DNA of 23,619 nt. Origin: Bacteroidota bacterium. Its GTDB lineage: Bacteria > Bacteroidota > Ignavibacteria > Ignavibacteriales > Ignavibacteriaceae. This document shows, one piece after another, positions 22,971-23,619 of the stretch (the stretch's first letter is position 1; every line of letters begins with the position of its first letter). Both the position numbers and the translations under genes were made by a program. The stretch covers positions 1-23,619 of the forward strand of contig JAEXTA010000153.1 of assembly GCA_023453665.1 (NCBI GenBank). The letters run 5' to 3'. The notes beneath the pieces were generated by a model. It saw only the letters and a program-made list of their open reading frames with translations. It searched no databases and was not told where the DNA came from.

Positions 22971-23619
22971 ATGAAAATTCAAAAGAAAACTATTCTTAAA
23001 GGTCTTACACTTCCCGAACTGAAAGAATATTTCATTTCTGTCGGCCAGCCTAAATTCAGGGGCGGACAGGTCTTTAACTGGCTGTACAATAAGCTTGAAA
23101 CTGACTTCAATGAAATGTCCGACTTTCCAAAAGACTTAAGAAAATGGCTGAGTGAAAATTGTGAGAGTAAAACTTTGGATGTTGTCGATTCGGTTATCTC
23201 TACTGAAACAGGTACGCAAAAATTTATATTCGGGACAAAGGATAAAAACAGGATTGAATCGGTTGTAATTCCGGATGAAAAAAGAACCACACTTTGTATT
23301 TCAACACAGGTCGGTTGTCCGCTTGATTGCAAATTCTGCGCAACGGGATTAATGGGTTATAAAAAGAATCTAACCTCGGGAGAAATTTTCGATCAGTATC
23401 TTCTCGCATCAAAAAATTATGACAGAAGTGAAATAACAAATATTGTATATATGGGTATGGGTGAACCGCTTTTGAACTTTGATGCGACAGTCCGTTCGCT
23501 TCAAATTTTTTCCGAAGAGCTTACAACCGGAATAAGTTTAAAGAAGATAACTGTGTCAACCGCAGGCATTGCTCCAAAGATAAATGAACTTTCTGAAACA
23601 GGATTAAAAGTTAAACTCG
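22971..23619 (+). CDS. rlmN: 23S rRNA (adenine2503-C2)-methyltransferase RlmN (partial)
   Basis: RlmN is a radical-SAM enzyme that methylates C2 of A2503 in 23S rRNA and of A37 in some tRNAs. The window holds the first 216 residues; the frame is open to the right edge. The N-terminus MKIQKKTILKGLTLPELKEY and FRGGQVFNWLY match the family. The radical-SAM motif is C116, C120 and C123 in CPLDCKFC, followed by ATGLMGYKKNLTSGEI and YMGMGEPLLNFD. No usable Shine-Dalgarno site is seen (an AGG is one base from the ATG), and a TATATT at 22959 could make a near-leaderless transcript. It is divergent from the acyl-CoA dehydrogenase gene. Confidence 0.95.
   Translation, partial: MKIQKKTILKGLTLPELKEYFISVGQPKFRGGQVFNWLYNKLETDFNEMSDFPKDLRKWLSENCESKTLDVVDSVISTETGTQKFIFGTKDKNRIESVVIPDEKRTTLCISTQVGCPLDCKFCATGLMGYKKNLTSGEIFDQYLLASKNYDRSEITNIVYMGMGEPLLNFDATVRSLQIFSEELTTGISLKKITVSTAGIAPKINELSETGLKVKL

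Noticed and set aside
22979..23332. Minus-strand open frame of 117 codons
   Set aside because: It is antisense to rlmN, which has an intact frame with its radical-SAM motif.
1..23619. CRISPR arrays, tRNA genes, phage or transposase genes
   Set aside because: No regularly spaced direct repeats, no cloverleaf-like sequence in the short spacers and no transposase or phage protein was seen.

Overview
The window is AT-rich bacterial chromosome with a dense, almost entirely minus-strand gene layout. It looks like the Ignavibacteria/Chlorobi side of the Bacteroidota group. This is inferred from PorV/FadL-like outer-membrane proteins, Chlorobium-like 2[4Fe-4S] ferredoxins, signal peptides ending in FSQ/FPQ-type sites, and a mix of strong Shine-Dalgarno sites and SD-less genes. 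No tRNA, rRNA, CRISPR array, insertion sequence or prophage gene was seen. No gene-free stretch exceeds 300 bases; the longest, about 280 and 260 bases, are described below.

Layout. Bases 1-925 hold the N-terminal part of purL (runs off the left edge). Bases 1027-4076 hold a minus-strand surface cluster: a MORN-repeat lipoprotein, a FadL-like barrel and a PorV/PorQ-like barrel closed by a hairpin terminator. Bases 4151-11635 form a long co-directional housekeeping run read right to left: YbjQ-family protein, era, EamA transporter, acylphosphatase, ispF, DedA, lnt, ltaE, then a 4HBT thioesterase and a PolB-like exonuclease. Many junctions overlap by 1 to 29 bases, which suggests co-transcription and translational coupling.

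Bases 11739-13421 are a self-contained regulatory module: an ECF sigma factor, an overlapping membrane protein that is probably its anti-sigma factor, and a divergent small membrane protein of DUF6249 type. The intergenic region carries two facing copies of the same promoter pattern (TGTAACC, 17 bases, GTC), one ahead of each transcript. This is the clearest regulatory signal in the window.

Bases 13420-17934 are redox-related: thioredoxin reductase, epoxyqueuosine reductase (queG), a Rieske ferredoxin overlapping a metallo-beta-lactamase-fold hydrolase, and two closely related 2[4Fe-4S] ferredoxins each with its own terminator. Bases 18121-19443 are a lemA/TPM-domain pair. Bases 19585-22824 carry an acyl-CoA dehydrogenase followed closely by three envelope genes: a YidD-domain protein that carries its own signal peptide, and two related TPR proteins that share a C-terminal PGxGxxYT membrane domain. 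This trio is the best candidate for an undescribed system. On the plus strand, rlmN starts at 22971 and leaves the window at the right edge.
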